Counted from the first letter of the stretch, positions 40,132 to 48,812 are shown. The stretch is DNA of 64,000 nt from Gaiellasilicea sp963829845 (GCA_963829845.1 CAWHKD010000001.1:1-64000); one strand, 5' to 3'. Numbers and translations: made by a program. Notes: generated from the sequence alone by a model not told the origin.

Positions 40132-42660
40132 GTGCGTACGAGCGCCGAGCTGCGCGAGGGCTTCCTCGCCTTCATGGAGGAGAAGGGCCACACACGGCTG
40201 CCGTCGTGGCCGCTCGTGCCGCGCGCGGACGACCACTCGACATTGCTGACGACGGCGGGGATGCAGCCGCAGATGCCGTTCTTCCTCGGGCGGGAGGAGC
40301 CGCCGGCGCTGCTGACTGCGACTTCGCAGAAGTGCTTTCGCACGCCCGACATCGACGAGGTCGGCACCGACGGCCACCACCTCACCTTCTACGAGATGCT
40401 CGGCAACTTCTCGTTCGGGCAGTACTTCAAGGCGGGGGCGATCGAGCTGGCGCGCGAGTTGATCCAGGAGCGGCTGAAGCTCGACTGGGATCGCGTCTGG
40501 GTGACGATCCATGCCGGCGACCCCGCTTTCAAGCTTGGGCCGGACGAGGTCGCGATCAGGGAGTGGGAGGCCGTCGGGATGCCACCCGAGCGGATCGTTC
40601 CGCTCCCGAGCTCGGAGAACTTCTGGTCGGTCGGCGGCCCCGGGCCATGCGGCCCCGACTCGGAGATCTACTGGGACTGGGGCGCCGAGCACGGCTGCGG
40701 AGACCCGACCTGCGCTCCGGCCTGCCCGCGCTGCGACCGCTTTCTCGAGTTCTGGAACCTCGTCTTCATGGAGTACGAGCAGCACCCCGACGGGAGACTG
40801 ACGCCGCTGCCGAAGCAGAACATCGACACCGGGATGGGGCTCGAGCGGCTGGCAGCGGTCGTCCAGGATGTGCCGAACCGCTCCGTCTACGAGACCGACG
40901 GCTACCAGGCGATCATGGACTGGGTCGCGGCCGAGAGCCGCGTCGCATACGGCGACTCGGCCGCGGCGACCAAGGCTCATCGCGTGCTCGCCGACCACGG
41001 CCGCGGGATGACGTTCCTCGTCGGCGACGGCGTCACGCCGTCGAACGAGGGCCGCGGCTACGTCCTGCGCCGGATCATCCGCCGCGCCGTCCATCAGGCG
41101 CGCACGATCGGCCTCGAACAGCTTTGGGGAATCAGCGACGTCGTGGTCGAGCAGATGGGGCCGTGGTTCCCGGAGCTGCCCGACCACCGTGGTCGGATTC
41201 GGGACGTGCTCCGGGCCGAGGAGGAGCGCTTCACGGAGACGCTGGCGCGCGGGATGAAGCTGTTCGAGGAGGTCGCCGCGAGCCGCGCGATCTCCGGCAA
41301 GGACGCCTTCGACCTGACCGCGACCTACGGCTTTCCCTTCGAGCTGACGACCGAGCTGGCGCTCGAGCGCGGGATTCCGGTCGACGAGGACGGCTACCGC
41401 GAGCGGATGGCGGAGCATCGCGAGGTGTCGCGCGGGGCCGGCTCACGGACCGCGGGCGTCCTGCCCGGGCCGCCGGCCGCCTTCGTCGGCTACGAGCAGA
41501 CCGAGGTGCTGACCGCGATCGTCGGGCTCAACGATCTCGGCGACGGCACCTTCGAGGCCAAGCTCGAGCGCTCGCCGTTCTATCCGGCCGGCGGCGGCCA
41601 AGTCTCCGACCAGGGTTGGATCGAGCACGACGAGACCGGCGCGCGGGCCGAGCTCCACGACGCCGTCCGGGTCGGCGACGACCAGACGCTCGTGTTCGAG
41701 GGTGAGGGGTTCGCTGTCGGCGACCGCGTCAAGGCCGTCGTCCCCTGGGCCGTCCGCTTCCCGACGATGGCCAACCACACGGCCACGCATCTCCTGCACG
41801 AGTCGCTGCGACGCGTGCTCGGCGATCACGTCCAGCAGGCAGGCTCCGCTGTCCGCCCCGACAAGCTGCGCTTCGATTTCACGCATGAGCAGGCGCTGAC
41901 CCCGGAGGAGCGCGCCCAGGTCGAGGAGCTCGTCAACGAGCAGGTCTTCGCCGCACGGCCGGTGCGGACCTTCGAGACGCCGATCGACGAGGCGCGGCGG
42001 CTCGGAGCCCAGATGCTTTTCGGCGAGAAGTACGGCGAGATCGTCCGCGTGGTCGAGATCGACGGCTTCTCACGCGAGCTCTGCGGCGGCACGCACGTCC
42101 GCTCGACGGCCGAGATCGGGCCGTTCGTGATCCTGTCCGAGGGCTCCGTCGGCTCGGGCGCCCGCCGGATCGAGGCGATCACCTCAGGCGACGCGTTCGC
42201 GTTGCTGCACGAGCGGGCGAAGGAGGGTGACGCGCTGCGGGGCGAGCTGGCGAAGGCACGCAAGGAGGCGAAGCAGGGCGGTGGTGGTGGCGGGAAGGGC
42301 GACGCTGCCGACTTCACCGTCACCCGCGAGACCGCAGCGGGCGGCGTCAACGTGCTCGTCGTCGACGTCAAGAGCGGCGACCCGCTCCAGGTCTCCGACA
42401 CGCTGAAGCAACAGCATGCGCCGGCGGCAGTGATCGTCGGCGTGCGCGACAGTGGCGCCGCTCAGCTCCTGATCAATCTCGATAAGTCGCTCGAGAGCCG
42501 CGGCGTCAACGCGGGCGACGTGATTCGCGAGGCGGCTTCGCTCATCGGCGGCAAAGGTGGTGGCAGGCCGACGATGGCGCGCGCGGGCGGCAAAGACGCG
42601 GCCGGCCTCGACAACGCCGTCGCGCTCGCCGAACAGACCATTCTCGAGGCGCTCGCCTGA
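40132..42660 (+). CDS. alaS: alanyl-tRNA synthetase
   Basis: An 842-aa class II synthetase with all domains: catalytic core (FLAFMEEKGHTRLPSWPLVP, FYEMLGNFSFGQYFK, DTGMGLERLAAVVQ), editing domain with zinc ligands HTATHLLHE and CGGTHV, and a C-terminal C-Ala region with a glycine-rich end (GGKGGGRPTMARAGGKD). Charges tRNA-Ala and clears Ser and Gly errors. It is followed by ruvX, 2 bases after its stop, a classic alaS-ruvX-mltG order in Actinobacteria. Confidence 0.97.
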   Translation: MRTSAELREGFLAFMEEKGHTRLPSWPLVPRADDHSTLLTTAGMQPQMPFFLGREEPPALLTATSQKCFRTPDIDEVGTDGHHLTFYEMLGNFSFGQYFKAGAIELARELIQERLKLDWDRVWVTIHAGDPAFKLGPDEVAIREWEAVGMPPERIVPLPSSENFWSVGGPGPCGPDSEIYWDWGAEHGCGDPTCAPACPRCDRFLEFWNLVFMEYEQHPDGRLTPLPKQNIDTGMGLERLAAVVQDVPNRSVYETDGYQAIMDWVAAESRVAYGDSAAATKAHRVLADHGRGMTFLVGDGVTPSNEGRGYVLRRIIRRAVHQARTIGLEQLWGISDVVVEQMGPWFPELPDHRGRIRDVLRAEEERFTETLARGMKLFEEVAASRAISGKDAFDLTATYGFPFELTTELALERGIPVDEDGYRERMAEHREVSRGAGSRTAGVLPGPPAAFVGYEQTEVLTAIVGLNDLGDGTFEAKLERSPFYPAGGGQVSDQGWIEHDETGARAELHDAVRVGDDQTLVFEGEGFAVGDRVKAVVPWAVRFPTMANHTATHLLHESLRRVLGDHVQQAGSAVRPDKLRFDFTHEQALTPEERAQVEELVNEQVFAARPVRTFETPIDEARRLGAQMLFGEKYGEIVRVVEIDGFSRELCGGTHVRSTAEIGPFVILSEGSVGSGARRIEAITSGDAFALLHERAKEGDALRGELAKARKEAKQGGGGGGKGDAADFTVTRETAAGGVNVLVVDVKSGDPLQVSDTLKQQHAPAAVIVGVRDSGAAQLLINLDKSLESRGVNAGDVIREAASLIGGKGGGRPTMARAGGKDAAGLDNAVALAEQTILEALA

Positions 42661-42662
42661 AG

Positions 42663-43052
42663 GTGATCGCCCTCGACTACGGCTCGGCGCGCACAGGCGT
42701 CGCCGTCTCCGACGCAACCGGGACGCTGGCGCGGCCCGTCGGCGTTGTCGAGCGCGCCGCTTCGCCGGCCGGTCTGCGCGAGCTCGTCGCGCTCGTCGCA
42801 GCCGAAGGCGCCGAGCGCGTCGTCGTCGGCCTGCCGCTGACCCTGCGGGGCGCAGCCGGAGCACAGGCGCAGGAGACGGCGGAGTTCGTCGCCTCGCTCG
42901 AGGCGGTCCTCGACGTGCCAGTCGAGTCGTTCGACGAGCGCTTCACGACCGCGCTCGCTGCCTCCGGGCCTTCCTCCAAGACGCCCGAGGACGCGCGCGC
43001 CGCCGCGCATCTGCTCGAGAGCTGGTTGGCATGGACGAGCCGAGAGGCGTAA
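42663..43052 (+). CDS. ruvX: RuvX/YqgF RNase H-fold nuclease
   Basis: A 129-aa RNase H-like protein (YqgF/RuvX), implicated in 16S rRNA 5' maturation or Holliday-junction resolution. It begins VIALDYGSARTGVAVSD, the first catalytic Asp, and has RVVVGLPLTLRG, VESFDERFTT and a C-terminal DARAAAHLLESWL with Asp. The order alaS-ruvX-mltG-aroE is typical. The GTG start is 2 nt after the alaS stop and no Shine-Dalgarno sequence is seen, which implies coupling. Confidence 0.9.
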   Translation: MIALDYGSARTGVAVSDATGTLARPVGVVERAASPAGLRELVALVAAEGAERVVVGLPLTLRGAAGAQAQETAEFVASLEAVLDVPVESFDERFTTALAASGPSSKTPEDARAAAHLLESWLAWTSREA

Positions 43053-43960
43053 TGCCGCCGAAGCCCGGCCGCCCTGCAGAGCGGCCCCCGAAGGGGCAGG
43101 TCGCCCGCCGCCGCGCGATCGCCGCGCTCCTGCTCGTCGGCTTCCTCGGGCTTGCGCTCTGGCTCGGGGTCAGCGCGTTCGGCGACAGCGACACCAACGA
43201 GCCGCCACCCGCGACGACCGTCGCGGTAGCGAAGCCGAAGATCCTCCGCATCGTCTTCCCCGAGGGCTTCACGCGGAAAGAGATGGTCACCCGCGTGGCC
43301 GAAGTACGGCAGATCGCGAAAACAAAGCGGAAGGTGACTCCGGCGCTCTCCGGCAACACCTATGCGAAGGCATCGAAGTCGGCGCCGGTGCCGCTGTCGT
43401 TCAAGAAGAACGCGAAGGGGATCGAGGGCTTCCTCTTCCCGGCCACCTACGAGTTCACGCCGAAGACGACGAGCGCTCAGTTGGTCGACGACCAGATCGA
43501 GCACTTCGAGAGAAACTGGGCCAAGGTCGACCTCGCCGCGGCGAAGAAGAAGAACCTGACGCCCTACGACGTCCTGATCATCGCCTCGATGGTCGAGAAG
43601 GAGACGATTGCGCCGGACGAGCGGCCGAAGGTCGCGGCAGTGATCTACAACCGGCTCAAGGCGCGGATGCCGCTTGGGATCGACGCCACGATCCGGTACG
43701 GGCTGGACGTCCCCGGCACCGAGGCACTGCGGGTCTCGCAACTCGAGAGCGACAACCCGTACAACACGCGCAACCGCACCGGGCTGCCGCCGACGCCGAT
43801 CGCGAATCCCGGGCTTGCGTCGATGCAGGCGGCAGCACACCCGGCGAAGGTCAACTATCTCTACTTCGTGCGCAAGCCGGACCGCATCCATCACTTCTTC
43901 ACGGCGAGCGAGAAGGAGTTCTACGCGAAGGCCTGCGAGTACGGCTACGGCTGCGGCTAG
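43052..43960 (+). CDS. mltG: endolytic transglycosylase MltG
   Basis: A membrane-anchored YceG-type lytic transglycosylase that cuts nascent peptidoglycan chains. The 302-aa protein has a basic cytoplasmic N-terminus, a TM helix (IAALLLVGFLGLALWLGVSAF), and a YceG domain with IEGFLFPATYEFTP, catalytic Glu in IIASMVEKETI, PLGIDATIRYG, and SDNPYNTRNRTGLPPTPIANPG. The ATG at 43052 overlaps the ruvX stop (TAATG); an earlier ATG at 43031 is possible. The gene's stop is followed at once by repeat element A. Confidence 0.93.
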   Translation: MPPKPGRPAERPPKGQVARRRAIAALLLVGFLGLALWLGVSAFGDSDTNEPPPATTVAVAKPKILRIVFPEGFTRKEMVTRVAEVRQIAKTKRKVTPALSGNTYAKASKSAPVPLSFKKNAKGIEGFLFPATYEFTPKTTSAQLVDDQIEHFERNWAKVDLAAAKKKNLTPYDVLIIASMVEKETIAPDERPKVAAVIYNRLKARMPLGIDATIRYGLDVPGTEALRVSQLESDNPYNTRNRTGLPPTPIANPGLASMQAAAHPAKVNYLYFVRKPDRIHHFFTASEKEFYAKACEYGYGCG

Positions 43961-43962
43961 AC

Positions 43963-44045
43963 CTCGTGTCTATCAGTCACAAGCTCCCTCGATTCCGCGT
44001 AACCATGCGGGTCGGTCGTGCGCTTGTGTCTATCAGTCACAAGCT
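43963..44045. repeat. repeat-spacer-repeat element, copy A (two hairpins, 38-nt spacer)
   Basis: Two copies of GTGTCTATCAGTCACAAGCT (43966-43985 and 44026-44045), each the centre and 3' half of a hairpin with arms CTTGTG / CACAAG (first copy has one mismatch). Between the hairpins is a 38-nt spacer whose complement contains CCGCATGGTTACGCG. The second hairpin ends one base before the aroE start codon. It is an inverted relative of the element at 49807. Confidence 0.75.
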
Positions 44046-44762
44046 ATGATCGGCGGGACGACAACGCTTGTCGGGCTGCTCCGCGACCCGAAGGTCGACT
44101 CGCTCTCGCCTCGAATGCAGAACGCGGCATTCGCCGCGCTCGCGCTCGACATCGCATACGTACCGCTCGGGGTTGCGCCGGAGCGGCTCGAGGAGGCGGT
44201 ACGCGGCCTCGTCGCGCTCGGCTTTGCCGGTGCGAACGTGACAACGCCGCACAAGCGGGCCGTCGTTGCGTTCTGCGACGAGGTCGAGGGAGGCGTCGAG
44301 TCGGTGAACACGCTCGTGATCCGCGACGGGCGCGTGCTCGGCTCGAGCACCGACACGGCCGCACTCGGCGATCGCCTGCCCGCACGCGCCGCTGTGATCG
44401 GCCACGGCGGGGCTGCGACGGCCTGGATCGCCGAGCTGGCGGCACGTGGCGCGACCGTCGACGTCTTCGCACGCACGGGTGCGTGGCCGCCGCGCACGGA
44501 GAGCGCCGAGCTCATCGTGCACGCGACGCCTGTCAAGGACCAGCTGCTCTTCGAGCCTCGGAAGGATCAGACCGTGATCGACCTTGCCTACCACGCCGAA
44601 GGAGGTGAGACCTCGCACGCAGCCGTGGCACGCGCCGCCGGGTGCGAGCTCGTCGACGGGCTCGATGTGCTCGTCGCGCAGGGCGCTGCCTCGTTCGAGC
44701 GCTGGACCGGGGTGCCCGCTCCCATTGACGTCATGCGCGCCGCAGTACGCTCTCCGGCGTGA
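44046..44762 (+). CDS. aroE: shikimate dehydrogenase
   Basis: Reduces 3-dehydroshikimate to shikimate with NADPH. The 238-aa protein is a bit shorter than typical. It has the shikimate-binding SLSP motif in VDSLSPRMQNAAF, the catalytic Lys in NVTTPHKRAVV, Asp in SSTDTAALG, the nucleotide-binding loop VIGHGGAATAWI, and the C-terminal VDGLDVLVAQGAASFERWTG. The ATG at 44046 directly follows a hairpin of repeat element A, without a Shine-Dalgarno sequence; the longer frame upstream reads through mltG and the repeat. It overlaps aroC by 4 bases. Confidence 0.9.
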   Translation: MIGGTTTLVGLLRDPKVDSLSPRMQNAAFAALALDIAYVPLGVAPERLEEAVRGLVALGFAGANVTTPHKRAVVAFCDEVEGGVESVNTLVIRDGRVLGSSTDTAALGDRLPARAAVIGHGGAATAWIAELAARGATVDVFARTGAWPPRTESAELIVHATPVKDQLLFEPRKDQTVIDLAYHAEGGETSHAAVARAAGCELVDGLDVLVAQGAASFERWTGVPAPIDVMRAAVRSPA

Positions 44763-45838
44763 CGCTCGCTCTCTCCACCGCCGGCGAGTCGCACGGGCCG
44801 GCGCTCGTCGCGATTCTGACCGGCCTCCCGGCCGGGCTCACGCTCGACCGGGCCGCGATCGACGCCGACCTTCATCGCCGCCAGCAGGGCTACGGGCGCA
44901 GCCCGCGCCAGCAGCTCGAGCAGGACGAGGTCGAGGTGCTCGCGGGCCTTCGGCACGGGCGCACGCTCGGGACGCCGCTCGCACTCGTCGTCCGCAACCG
45001 GGATCACAAGAACTGGGAGTGGGGGATGAATCCCTGGCCGCCCGACGGCGAGCCTTCGGGGAAGGGGACGAAGCCCGTGACGCTGCCCCGTCCCGGCCAC
45101 GCCGATCTCGCAGGTGTCCTCAAGTACGGCCACGAGGACGTCCGCGACGCGCTCGAACGCGCAAGCGCGCGCCACACGGCCGTATACGTCGCCGCAGGAG
45201 CGGTGGCCAAGACGCTGCTGAGTGAGCTCGGGATTACCGTCGCGGGCACGGTGCTCGAGATCGGCGGGGAGCGGGAGGCTTGGGAGACGGCGATTGACGC
45301 GGCCCGTGCCGACCGGGACACGCTCGGCGGCATCGTCGAGGTCCGCGCACGCGGCGTCTTTGCGGGACTCGGCTCCTATGCGACGCGCGAGGACCGGCTC
45401 GACGCGCGCCTCGGGGCCGCGCTGCTGGGCATCCAGGCGGTCAAAGGCGTCGAGGTCGGCGACGGGTTCGCGCTCGCCCACGAGCGGGGCTCGGCGGCGC
45501 ACGACGAGATCGAGCCCGGCTTGACCCGGCGCTCCAACCGGGCCGGCGGGATCGAAGCCGGGATCTCCAACGGCGAGGAGCTCGTCGTTCGCGCGGCGAT
45601 GAAGCCGCTGCCGACGCTGATGCGGCCGCTCGACTCGGTCGACCTCGCCACGGGCACGGCGGCGCAGGCGCTCGTCGAGCGGAGCGATGTCGCCGCGGTC
45701 GAGGCACTCGCCGTGGTCGCGGAGGCGGCGGTCGCATGGGAGCTCGCGCGCGCCGCCCGCGAGAAGCTCGGCGGCGACGCGCTGGCCGACATGCTCGGTG
45801 CACATCGCGCCTACCTGGAGCGCATACGCACGCGCTAG
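44759..45838 (+). CDS. aroC: chorismate synthase
   Basis: Turns 5-enolpyruvylshikimate-3-phosphate into chorismate with reduced FMN. The 359-aa protein shows the three family signatures: TAGESHGPALVAILTG at the start, ERASARHTAVYVAAGA in the middle, and SNRAGGIEAGISNGEELVVRAAMKPLPT later on. It is in an operon with aroE upstream (GTGA overlap) and the fused aroKB downstream. The sequence ends directly at the AroK-like segment. Confidence 0.97.
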   Translation: MTLALSTAGESHGPALVAILTGLPAGLTLDRAAIDADLHRRQQGYGRSPRQQLEQDEVEVLAGLRHGRTLGTPLALVVRNRDHKNWEWGMNPWPPDGEPSGKGTKPVTLPRPGHADLAGVLKYGHEDVRDALERASARHTAVYVAAGAVAKTLLSELGITVAGTVLEIGGEREAWETAIDAARADRDTLGGIVEVRARGVFAGLGSYATREDRLDARLGAALLGIQAVKGVEVGDGFALAHERGSAAHDEIEPGLTRRSNRAGGIEAGISNGEELVVRAAMKPLPTLMRPLDSVDLATGTAAQALVERSDVAAVEALAVVAEAAVAWELARAAREKLGGDALADMLGAHRAYLERIRTR

Positions 45839-45864
45839 ACCGTCATGTCGCACTGATCGGCTTC

Positions 45865-47250
45865 ATGGGGGCAGGCAAATCCAGCCTGGCGCAGCAGCTC
45901 GCGGCGCGGCTGAGACGGGAGGCGGTGGACGTCGATGCCGCCGTCGAGCACGCGGTCGGGGACAGCATTCCGGACTACTTCAGGACGCACGGCGAGGCTG
46001 CGTTCCGGAAGGTCGAGGAGGAGCTGACGGTATGGGCGCTCGCACAGGAGCCAAGCTCCGTCCTCGCGCTCGGAGGAGGCGCAGTCAAGTCAGAAGCTGT
46101 CCGGACTGCTTTGCGGCAGCGCGCTGTCACGGTCCACGTCGAGGCCAACGTCACGACGGCGTGGGAGCGGGTCCGCGGCACGGATCGGCCGCTTGCTCAG
46201 GACGAAGCCGCTTTCCGAGCCCTGTTCGACGAGCGGCGTCCGCTCTATGAATCCGTCGCGGATGCCGCCGTGTCCGATCTCGAAGGCGCGGTCCTCGCCG
46301 CCGGCGGCGTCCACGTCGAGCCGGGCTCGATCGAGCAGCTCGGTGAGCTCGTTCCCAGCGACGGCCAGCTCGAGATCGTCAGCGACGCGCGGGTCGCGGG
46401 GATCTACGGCATGGATGTCCAGCTGGCGCTCGGTGCGCGTGCCCGGGCGATCCACGAGCTGGCGCCGGGCGAGCAGGCGAAGACGGTCGAGTCGTTGGAA
46501 GCGCTCTGGCATGCGCTCCGGCTCGAGCGCTCGGGCACGCTCGTCGCACTCGGCGGCGGCTGCACCACCGACGTTGCGGGCTTGGCCGCCGCGACCTACT
46601 TCCGCGGAATCGACTGGGTCGCCGTGCCGACGACGCTCGTCGGCCAGGTCGACGCCGCGATCGGGGGCAAGACCGCGATCGACCTGCCGGACGGGAAGAA
46701 CCTCGTCGGTGCGTTTCACTGGCCGGTGCGGACGGTGATCGACCCCGCCACGCTCGAGACGCTCCCGCCGGAGGAGGCGGCGAACGGGCGTGCCGAGGTC
46801 GTCAAGACGGGCCTCCTCGCGGACGAGCCGCTCTGGGAGCTGCCGCTGGGCGAGCAGGTCCGCCGCGCTGCGGCCTTCAAGACCGCCCTCTGCCTGCGCG
46901 ATCCGCACGACCGCGGCGAGCGTGCGCAGCTGAACCTCGGCCACACGTTCGCGCACGCGCTCGAAGCGGCGGCGGACTACGTGCTGCCGCACGGCCGCGC
47001 CGTCGCGCTCGGACTGCTCGCCGCGCTCCGGCTCTCCGGCCTCGAGACAGACGTCGTCGAGGAGACACTCCGGCCAGAGCCGGTACGGGTCGATCGCGAC
47101 GCGGCGTGGGCGGCGCTCGCGCGCGACAAGAAGGTCGTCGCCGGCACGCCCCGGCTCGTGCTCCTCGAGGCGCCCGGGAAGCCACGCGTGGGTGTCGAGG
47201 TCCCGCCCGCGGACGTTCGCGCCGCGCTCAACGAGCTCATCGCCGGGTGA
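45865..47250 (+). CDS. aroKB: bifunctional shikimate kinase / 3-dehydroquinate synthase
   Basis: Two shikimate enzymes in one chain. The N-terminal part is shikimate kinase (P-loop GFMGAGKSS, LALGGGAV, RPL and the lid region), the C-terminal part (from about residue 165) is 3-dehydroquinate synthase (GGGCTTDVAGLAAATYFRG, PTTLVGQVDAAIGGKTAI, and metal residues in EVVKTG, LNLGHTFAHALE). The first in-frame ATG outside aroC is at 45865, which lies inside the P-loop; similarity clearly begins earlier, near 45844 (HVALIGFMG). An in-frame ATG at 45736 would overlap aroC by 103 bp. The true start is unresolved; a one-base indel near 45845 is possible. Confidence 0.88.
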   Translation: MGAGKSSLAQQLAARLRREAVDVDAAVEHAVGDSIPDYFRTHGEAAFRKVEEELTVWALAQEPSSVLALGGGAVKSEAVRTALRQRAVTVHVEANVTTAWERVRGTDRPLAQDEAAFRALFDERRPLYESVADAAVSDLEGAVLAAGGVHVEPGSIEQLGELVPSDGQLEIVSDARVAGIYGMDVQLALGARARAIHELAPGEQAKTVESLEALWHALRLERSGTLVALGGGCTTDVAGLAAATYFRGIDWVAVPTTLVGQVDAAIGGKTAIDLPDGKNLVGAFHWPVRTVIDPATLETLPPEEAANGRAEVVKTGLLADEPLWELPLGEQVRRAAAFKTALCLRDPHDRGERAQLNLGHTFAHALEAAADYVLPHGRAVALGLLAALRLSGLETDVVEETLRPEPVRVDRDAAWAALARDKKVVAGTPRLVLLEAPGKPRVGVEVPPADVRAALNELIAG

Positions 47251-47260
47251 GCATAGGCCC

Positions 47261-47330
47261 GAGCCGCGCAGCGGCTCCTTTAGGGATCTTGCGCGCAGAG
47301 CATCCGCTGCCGCGGATGATCTGCTTGCGC
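47261..47330 (-). repeat. structured intergenic repeat P, copy 3 (inverted)
   Basis: On the minus strand this reads like copies 1 and 2: GCGCAAG, then ATCCGC-N4-GCGGAT inside a longer stem (47291-47330), then CCCTAAAGG (47285-47277) 16 nt later. A flanking GAGCCGC / GCGGCTC hairpin is present at 47261-47277. It abuts the -10 hexamer of aroQ. Confidence 0.7.
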
Positions 47331-47333
47331 GGC

Positions 47334-47339
47334 TAGAGT
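47334..47339 (+). promoter_or_regulatory. putative -10 hexamer (TAGAGT)
   Basis: 7 nt before the ATG of aroQ (47347), directly next to repeat P copy 3. Confidence 0.4.
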
Positions 47340-47346
47340 CGCGCGA

Positions 47347-47772
47347 ATGCGCGTCGCCGTCCTCAACGGGGTCAACCTCGACGCTCTCGACAAGCGCGAC
47401 CCGGCCATCTACGGCGGGATCGGCCTCGCCGAGCTCGAGAGCCAGATCTATGCGTGGTCGAAGGTGCTCGAGTGCACGACCCGCTGCCGCCAGACGAACC
47501 ACGAGGGGCAGTTCGTCGACTGGTGCCACGACGCGCTCGACTGGGCGGGCGGGGTCATCCTCAACCCCGGCGCGTGGTCGCATTACAGCTACGCGATCCG
47601 GGACGCGGTCGAGCTCTTCAAGGTGCCGGTCGTCGAGGTCCATCTCTCCAACATCGAGGAGCGCGAGGAATGGCGGCGGCACTCCGTCATCGCCGAGCTC
47701 GCCGCCAAACGGGTCCTCGGCAAAGGCCCGGAGGGCTACAAGGAGGCACTCGAATGGCTGGCGGAGCAATGA
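47347..47772 (+). CDS. aroQ: type II 3-dehydroquinate dehydratase
   Basis: Dehydrates 3-dehydroquinate to 3-dehydroshikimate. The 141-aa protein has the family start in the variant form VLNGVNLDALDKRDPAIYGG (usually NGPNLNLLG.R.P..YG), keeping the catalytic Tyr, then RQTNHEGQFVDWCHDA, and the active His in NPGAWSHYSYAIRDA, followed by PVVEVHLSNIEERE. The residues around the Tyr and His fit type II enzymes. With aroE, aroC and aroKB just upstream, four genes encode five shikimate-pathway activities. Confidence 0.93.
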   Translation: MRVAVLNGVNLDALDKRDPAIYGGIGLAELESQIYAWSKVLECTTRCRQTNHEGQFVDWCHDALDWAGGVILNPGAWSHYSYAIRDAVELFKVPVVEVHLSNIEEREEWRRHSVIAELAAKRVLGKGPEGYKEALEWLAEQ

Positions 47773-48809
47773 GCAGGATCGAGCGGCTCGCCGCTCTGCT
47801 GGACGAGCCGCTGCTCGTCACGAGCGGCGTCAACGTTCGCTATCTGACGGGCCTCCAGAGCTCGAACGCGGCCATGCTCGTCGAGCCCGACGGAGAGGCG
47901 ACGCTCTTCACCGACTTCCGCTATGCACAGAAGGCACAGGCGCTCGAGGGCGTGCGGTTCGAGCAGACGGCGCGCGCCGTGATCGGCGATCTCTCGACGC
48001 GGCTCGCCGGCAGGACGATCTGGATCGAGGCGGACGTCGTCACGGTGGCCGCGAACGAGCAGCTGCGCGAGGGCGGCGTCGAGACCGTCGCCCAGTCCGG
48101 GCTCGTCGAGCGGCTACGCGCGATCAAGGAGCCGGAGGAGATCCAGGCGATGCGCGACGCAGCGGCGATCTCCGACCAGGTCTTCATCGCGCTCGTGGGC
48201 GAGCAGTTCACCGGCCGCACCGAGCGGGAGCTGGCCTGGCGCGTGCGCGAGCTCTTCCACGAGTACGGCGCCTCCGAGCTGGCATTCGACTCGATCGTCG
48301 CTGCCGCGGAGAACGGCGCCAGCCCGCACGCCGACGTCCGCGATGCCGAGATCCCGGCGAACACGCTCGTCACCATCGATGCGGGCTGCCGGATCGACGG
48401 ATACGCCTCCGACTGCACGCGCACCTACGCGACCGGCGAGCTGCCCGACGAGCTGGCGCGCGCGTACGAGGTCTGCCTCGAGGCGGAGCTCGCGGGTCTC
48501 GACGCGTACGGGCCGGGAGTGAGCGGGCGGGACGCCGACGCCGCCGCGCGGGACGTGATCGCCGCGGCGGGCTGGGGCGAGCAGTTCGGCCACGGCCTCG
48601 GTCACGGGATCGGGCTCGACGTCCACGAACGGCCGGTTGCCCGTGCCGAGTCGACCGACACGTTCGAGTCCGGGAACGTGATCAGCTGCGAGCCGGGCAT
48701 CTACATCCCCGGTCTCGGCGGGGTCCGGATCGAGGACATGGTGCTCGTCACCGACGACGGCCACGAGCGCCTGACCAACGCGGGCAAAGAGCTGACGACG
48801 GTCAGGTAA
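47769..48809 (+). CDS. pepP: M24B metallopeptidase (Xaa-Pro aminopeptidase-like)
   Basis: A 346-aa creatinase-fold peptidase that removes residues before proline. The N-terminal domain starts SRIERLAALLDEPLLVTSGVNVRYLTG. The dinuclear metal centre is intact: Asp in VTIDAGCRIDGYASDCTRTY (two Asp), His in FGHGLGHGIGLDVHE, Glu in ISCEPGIYI, and Glu in GVRIEDMVLVT. The ATG overlaps the aroQ stop by 4 bases; efp follows. The pepP-efp pairing is common in bacteria. PepP and PepQ are hard to tell apart by eye. Confidence 0.92.
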   Translation: MSRIERLAALLDEPLLVTSGVNVRYLTGLQSSNAAMLVEPDGEATLFTDFRYAQKAQALEGVRFEQTARAVIGDLSTRLAGRTIWIEADVVTVAANEQLREGGVETVAQSGLVERLRAIKEPEEIQAMRDAAAISDQVFIALVGEQFTGRTERELAWRVRELFHEYGASELAFDSIVAAAENGASPHADVRDAEIPANTLVTIDAGCRIDGYASDCTRTYATGELPDELARAYEVCLEAELAGLDAYGPGVSGRDADAAARDVIAAAGWGEQFGHGLGHGIGLDVHERPVARAESTDTFESGNVISCEPGIYIPGLGGVRIEDMVLVTDDGHERLTNAGKELTTVR

Positions 48810-48812
48810 CCT
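48807..48812 (+). promoter_or_regulatory. putative -10 hexamer (TAACCT)
   Basis: 8 nt before the GTG of efp (48821) and overlapping the end of pepP. Confidence 0.35.
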
